Shown: piece by piece, positions 59,101 to 64,000 of the stretch
Position numbering within the stretch: the stretch's first letter is position 1
Layout of the letters: each line of letters starts with the position of its first letter
NCBI GenBank assembly: GCA_963965975.1
Contig: OZ014422.1
Location: forward strand, 4,425,155 to 4,489,154
Direction of reading: 5' to 3'
DNA length: 64,000 bases
From: Xestospongia bergquistia
Lineage: Eukaryota; Porifera; Demospongiae; Haplosclerida; Petrosiidae
Translations under genes and position numbers: made by a program
The notes under the pieces: generated by a model
Databases searched by the model: none
What the model saw: the letters and a program-made list of their open reading frames with translations, nothing else
What the model was told of the DNA's origin: nothing

Positions 59101-60660
59101 TTTAGACTATTGAGTGAAGTTTATAAAGTAAACAGCTCAGTTTAAAGGACTCTATGAAACTAAATAAATAAACTGCTTTTAACAGTTTAGGAAGTCGGTT
59201 TGCATTAACGCTCTAAAGTCTTTAATTTAAAGACTTTAGAATGTTTAGACTATTGAGTGAAGTTTATAAAGTAAACAGCTCTGTATAAAGGACTATATGA
59301 AACTAAATAAATAAACTGCTATTAAAAGTTTAGTAAGTTGGTTTGCATTAACACTCTAAAGTCTTTAATTTAAAGACTTTAGAAGGTTTAGACTATTGAG
59401 TGAAGTTTATAAAGAAAATAGCTCAGTCGAAAGGACTCTATGGGACTAACTAAGTAAACTGCTATTAACAGTTTAGTAAGATGTTTTGCATTAACAGTCT
59501 AAAGTCTTTAAATTAAAGTGTATAGAAGGTTTGGACTATTGAGTGAAGTTTATAAAGTAAAGAGCTTAGTCTAAAGGACTCTATGGGACTAAGTAAATAA
59601 ACTGTTATTAACAGATTAGTAAGTTTGTTTGCATTAACAATCTTAAGTCTTTATTTTAAAGACTTTATAAGGTTTAGACGATTGAGTGAAGTTTATAAAG
59701 TAAACAGCTCAGTTTAAAGGAATCTATTAAACTAAATAAATAAACTGCTTTTAACAGTTTAGTAAGTTGGTTTGCATTAACACTCTAAAGTCTTTAATTT
59801 AAAGACTTTATAAGGTTTAGACTATTGAGTGAAGTTTATAAAGTAAACAGGTCAGTCTAAAGGACTCTATGGGACTAACTAAATAAACTGTTATTAACAG
59901 TTTAGCAAGTTTGTTTGCATTAACACTCTAAAGTCTTTAATTTAAAGACGTTAGAAGGTTTCGACTATTGAGTGAAGTTTATAAAGTAAAGAGCTTAGTC
60001 TAAAGGACTCTATGGGACTAAGTAAACAAACTTTTATTAACAGTTTAGTAAGTTGGTTTGCATTAACAATCTAAAGTCTTTAATTTAAAGACTTTATAAG
60101 GTTTAGACTATTGAGTAAATTTTACAAAGTAAACTGCTCATTTTAAAGGACTGTATGGGACTAACTAAATAAACTGCTTTTAAAAGTTTAGTAAGTTGGT
60201 TTGAATTAACACTCGAAAGTCTTTAAATTAAAGAGTTTAGAAGGTTTAGACTATTGAGTGAAGTTTATAATGTTAACAGCTCTGTCTAAAGGACTCTATG
60301 GGACTAACTAAGTAAACTGTAATAAAAAGTTTAGCAAGTTGGTTCGCATTAACACTCTAAAGTCTTTAATTTAAAGACGTTAGAAGGTTTAGACTATTGA
60401 GTGAAGTTTTTAAAGTAAACAGCTCAGTCTAAAGGACTCTATTTGACTAACTAAATAAACCGCTATTAAGAGTTTAGAAAGTTAATTTGCATTAACACTC
60501 TAAAGTCTTTAATTTAAAGAATTTAGAAGGTTTAGAGTACTGAGCAAATTTCATAAAGTAAACAGGTCAGTCTAAAGGACTCTATGGGACTAACTAAATA
60601 TACTGCTATTAACAGTTTAGTAAGTTGGTTTGTATTAACACTCTAACGTCTTTAATTTAA
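56111..60660 (+). repeat. Mixed monomers with repeated E-F-G trains
   Basis: About 32 monomers, plus. E1-E2-F-G trains recur at 57.7-58.1 and 59.2-59.7 kb (class F markers 57944 and 59517, 11 monomers apart). A GACTAAGTAAACAAAC monomer like those of segment S appears at about 60.0 kb. No unique DNA and no orientation change. Confidence 0.75.
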
Positions 60661-60734
60661 AGACGTTTGAAGGTTTAGACTATTGAGTGAAGTTTATAAA
60701 GTAAAGAGCTTAGTCTAAAGGACTCTATGGGACT

Positions 60735-62308
60735 AAGTAAACAAACTTTTGTTAACAGTTTAGTAAGGTGGTTTGCATTAACAATCTTAAGTCTTTAATT
60801 TAAAGACTTTATAAGGTTTAGACCATTGAGGAAATTTTATAAAGTAAACAGTTCATTCTAAAGGACTGTATGGGACTAACTAAATAAACTGCTTTTAACA
60901 GTTTAGTAGGTTGGTTTGCATTAACACTCTAAAGTCTTTAAATTAAAGAGTTTAGAAGGCTTAGACTGTTGAGTGAAGTTTATAATGTTAACAGCTCTGT
61001 CTAAAGGACTCTATGGGACTAACTCAATAAACTGTTATTAACAGTTTAGCAAGTTGGTTTGCATTAACACTCTAAAGTCTTTAATTTAAAGACGTTAGAA
61101 TGTTTAGACGATTGAGTGCTGTTTATAAAGTAAACAGCTCAGTTTAAAGGACTCTATGAAACTAAATAAATAAACTGCTTTTAACAGTTTAGTAAGTTTG
61201 TTTGCAATAACACTCTAAAGTCTTTAATTTAAAGACTTTAGAAGGTTTAGACTATTGAGTGAAGTTTTAAAAGTAAACAGCTCAGTCTAAAGGACTCAAT
61301 GGGAGTAACTAAGTAAACCGCTATTAACAGTTTAGTAAGTTGATTTGCATTAACACTCTAAAGTCTTTAATTTAAAGAATTTAGAAGGTTTACAGTAAAG
61401 AGTAAGTTTTATAAAGTAAACTAGTCAGTGTAAAGGACTCTATGGGACTAACTAAATAAACTGTTATTAACATTTTAGTAAGTTTGTTTGCATTAATACT
61501 CTAAAGTCTTTAATTTAAAGACTTTAGAATGTTTAGACTATTGAGTGAAGTTTATAAAGTAAACAGCTCAGTTTAAAGGACTCTATGAAACTAAATAAAT
61601 AAACTGCTTTTAACAGTTTAGTAAGTTGGTTTGCATTAACACTCTAAAGTCTTTAATTTAAAGACTTTAGAAGGTTTAGACTATTGAGTGAACTTTTAAA
61701 AGTAATCAGCTCAGTCTAAAGGACTCAATGGGACTAACTAAATAAACCGCTATTAACAGTTTAGTAAGTTGATTTGCATTAACACTCTAAAGTCTTTAAT
61801 TTAAGGAATTTAGAATGTTTATAGTAAAGAGGAAATTTTATAAAGTAAACTAGTCAGTGTAAAGGACTCTATGGGACTCACTAAATAAACTGTTATTAAC
61901 AGTTTAGTAAGTTGGTTTGCGTTAATACTCTAAAGTCTTTAATTTAAAGACTTTAGAATGTTTAGACTATTGAGTGAAGTTTATAAAGTAAACAGCTCAG
62001 TCTAAAGGACTCTATGAAGCTAAATAAATAAACTGCTATTAACAGTTTAGTAAGTTGGTTTGCATTAACACTCTAAAGTCTTTAAATTAAAGACTTTAGA
62101 AGATTTAGACTATTGAGTGACGTTTATAATGTAAACAGCTCAGTATAAAGGACTCTATGGGACTAACTAAATAAACTGTTATTAACAGTTTAGCAAGTTG
62201 GTTTGCATTAACACTCTAAAGTCTTTAATTTAAAGACGTTAGAAGGTTTAGAGTATTGAGTGAAGTTTATAAAGTAAAGAGCTTACTCTAAAGGACTCTA
62301 TGGGACTA
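60735..62308 (+). repeat. 11-mer HOR, copy 1 (about 1574 bp)
   Basis: Measured from AGTAAACAAAC at 60735 to the same at 62309. It includes ACTCAATAAACTG, GGACTCAATGGGA, GTAAAGAGTAAG with CTAGTCAGTG, and GACGTTTATAATG with CAGTATAAAGG. The 11-mer itself holds an internal three-monomer duplication (about 430 bp, the CTAGTCAGTG set twice). Confidence 0.87.
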
Positions 62309-63880
62309 AGTAAACAAACTTTTATTAACAGTTTAGTAACTTGGTTTGCATTAACTATCTAAAGTCTTTAATTTAAAGACTTTATAAGGTTTAGACTATT
62401 GAGTAAATTTTATAAAGTAAACTGCTCATTCTAAAGGACTTAATGGGACTAACTAAATAAACTGCTTTTAACAGTTTAGTAAGTTGGTTTCCATTAACAC
62501 TCTAAAGTCTTTAAATTAAAGAGTTTAGAAGGTTTAGACTATTGAGTGAAGTTTATAATGTTAACAGCTCTGTCTAAAGGACTCTATGGGACTAACTCAA
62601 TAAACTGTTATTAACAGTTTAGCAAGTTGGTTTGCATTAACACTCTAAAGTCTTTAATTTAAAGACGTTAGAAGGTTTAGACGATCGAGTGAAGTTTATA
62701 AAGTAAACAGCTCAGTTTAAAGGACTCTACGAAACTAAATATATAAACTGCTTTTAACAGTTTAGTAAGTTGGTTTGCATTAACACTCTAAACTCTTTCA
62801 TTTAAAGACTTTAGAAGGTTTAGACTATTGAGTGAAGTTTTAAAAGTAAACAGCTCAGTCTAAAGGACTCAATCGGACTGACTAAATAAACCGCTATGAA
62901 CAGTTTAGTAAGTTGATTTGCATTAACACTCTAAAGTCTTTAATTTAAAGAATTTTGAAGGTTTAGAGTAAAGAGTAAATTTTATAAAGTAAACTAGTCA
63001 GTGTAAAGGACTCTATGGGACTAACTAAATAAACTGTTATTAACAGTTTAGTAAGTTGGTTTGCATAAATACTCTAAAGTCTTTAATTTAAAGACTTTAG
63101 AATGTTTAGACTATTGAGTGAAGTTATAAAGTAAACAGCTCAGTTTAAAGGACTCTATGAAACTAAATAAATAAACTGCTTTTAACAGTTTAGTAAGTTG
63201 GTTTGCATTAACACTCTAAAGTCTTTAATTTAAAGACTTTAGAAGGTTTAGACTATTGAGTGAAGTTTTAAAAGTAAACAGCTCAGTCTAAAGGACTCAA
63301 TGGGACTAACTAAATAAACCGCTATTAACAGTTTAGTAAGTTGATTTACATTAACACTCTAAAGTCTTTAATTTAAAGAATTTAGAAGGTTTAGAGTAAA
63401 GAGTAAATTTTATAAAGTAAACTAGTCAGTGTAAAGGACTCTATGGGACTAACTAAATAAACTGTTATTAACAGTTTAGTAAGTTAATTTGCATTAATAC
63501 TCTAAAGTCTTTAATTTAAAGACTTTAAAATGTTTAGACTATTGAGTGAAGTTTATAAAGTAAACAGCTCAGTCTAAAGGACTCTATGAAGCTAAATAAA
63601 TAAACTGCTATTAACAGTTTAGTAAGTTGGTTTGCATTAACACTCTAAAGTCTTTAATTTAAAGACTTTAGAAGATTTAGACTATTGAGTGACGTTTATA
63701 ATGTAAACAGCTCAGTATAAAGGACTCTATGGGACTAACTAAATAAACTGTTATTAACAGGTTAGCAAGTTGGTTTGCATTAACACTCTAAAGTCTTTAT
63801 TTTAAAGACGTTAGAAGGTTTAGAGTATTGAGTGAAGTTTATAAAGTAAAGAGCTTAGTTTAAAGGACTCTAAGGGACTA
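62309..63880 (+). repeat. 11-mer HOR, copy 2 (about 1572 bp)
   Basis: Follows copy 1 through all its markers in order. One of the more homogeneous parts of the window, so probably a recent amplification. A third copy starts at 63881 and is cut by the window end. Confidence 0.87.
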
Positions 63881-64000
63881 AGTAAACAAACTTTTATTAA
63901 CAGTTTAGTAAGTTGGTTTGCATTAACTATCTAAAGTCTTTAATTTAAAGACTTTATAAGGTTTAGACTATTGAGGAAATTTTATAAAGTAAACTGCTCA
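63881..64000 (+). repeat. 11-mer HOR, copy 3, cut by window edge
   Basis: Begins AGTAAACAAACTTTTATT as in copies 1 and 2 and ends within the following monomer (AAACTGCTCA). This third start suggests that the 11-mer continues to the right of the window. Confidence 0.8.

Larger units (their letters stand above)
1..64000. repeat. 143-bp AT-rich satellite array filling the window
   Basis: The window is a continuous tandem array of one 143-bp monomer family, about 445 copies. The period was measured between equivalent bases (311, 454, 597, 740; 40020 to 40163; 54453 to 54596 to 54739), always 143. Composition is strongly A+T rich, with many TTTAAA and TTAAC runs and few CG dinucleotides. Most CGs sit at variable sites such as GACGTTAG versus GACTTTAG, or ACCGCT versus ACTGCT. 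No unique stretch of even 300 bases interrupts the array. All reading frames are broken by stops in every monomer, and 143 is not a multiple of three. Long satellites like this normally form heterochromatin, often centromeric or pericentromeric; the monomer length is close to one nucleosome core. The host is a eukaryote; I cannot name it. Confidence 0.97.
36565..64000 (+). repeat. Array block III, plus orientation
   Basis: Plus orientation resumes at 36565 and continues to the window edge. The first 7.85 kb mirror block II (palindrome right arm). The rest (44416-64000) is a mixture of monomer classes with short HORs: an 8-mer, a 3-mer, a 9-mer and, at the right edge, an 11-mer. The array clearly continues beyond the window, because the last HOR copy is cut by the edge. 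Confidence 0.95.

Noticed and set aside
1-64000. Open reading frames on either strand
   Set aside because: Every monomer has stops in all frames around TTTAATTTAAAG and CTAAATAAAC, and 143 bp shifts the frame at each unit. Any ORF is short and recurs with the satellite.
1-64000. CRISPR-like array
   Set aside because: The units are contiguous 143-bp repeats without unique spacers, in a very long eukaryote-type satellite.
1-64000. Telomeric repeats
   Set aside because: TTAGG-like words occur singly inside monomers (for example TTTAGGCTATT) but never as short tandem runs.
1-64000. Assignment to a named species satellite
   Set aside because: Unit length and base composition resemble several insect satellites, but I cannot match the consensus from memory with any certainty. 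A database search with the 40020-40162 monomer would decide.

Overview
The whole 64 kb is one satellite DNA array. I see no gene, RNA gene, transposon or unique sequence anywhere. The unit is an AT-rich monomer of 143 bp, about 445 copies end to end. The 143-bp step was measured directly between matching bases of neighbouring monomers, for example 311, 454, 597 and 740. Such an array is typical of (peri)centromeric or other constitutive heterochromatin in a eukaryote. AT-rich satellites of similar unit length are known in insects, including darkling beetles, but nothing here fixes the species, and I cannot tell centromere from other heterochromatin.

Layout by orientation, taking plus as the strand on which the monomer reads GTTTGCATTAACACTC. 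Block I (1-20254) is plus, block II (20255-36564) is minus and block III (36565-64000) is plus. Within these blocks the monomers fall into classes recognised by shared base changes. The classes are arranged in nested higher-order repeats (HORs): a 4-mer of 572 bp, a 26-mer of about 3.715 kb in tandem at 5.9-13.35 kb, a composite of about 5.1-5.2 kb (X+Y) repeated in block II, an extra 21-mer of 3003 bp (Y3), an 8-mer at 43.1-45.4 kb, a 9-mer of 1287 bp at 52.7-56.1 kb and an 11-mer of about 1573 bp at 60.7-64 kb.

The most striking structure is a giant inverted repeat centred in a 47-bp spacer at 36518-36564. The left arm is 27380-36517 (9138 bp) and the right arm is 36565-44415 (7851 bp). The arms share single-base variants and rare indels in mirror order. 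Their length difference, 1287 bp, is exactly nine monomers. A third, plus-strand copy of the innermost 874 bp (19381-20254, called S) abuts the other inversion junction at 20254/20255, so both orientation switches are tied to the same piece of sequence.

Each monomer contains three small dyad symmetries that could form hairpins: about 21 bp, 27 bp and 15 bp. Rare internally deleted monomers (79 bp and 90 bp) break in or close to these dyads. This suggests a satellite that has evolved by unequal exchange and inverted template use, with breakage at palindromes. Function, if any, is not readable from the sequence.
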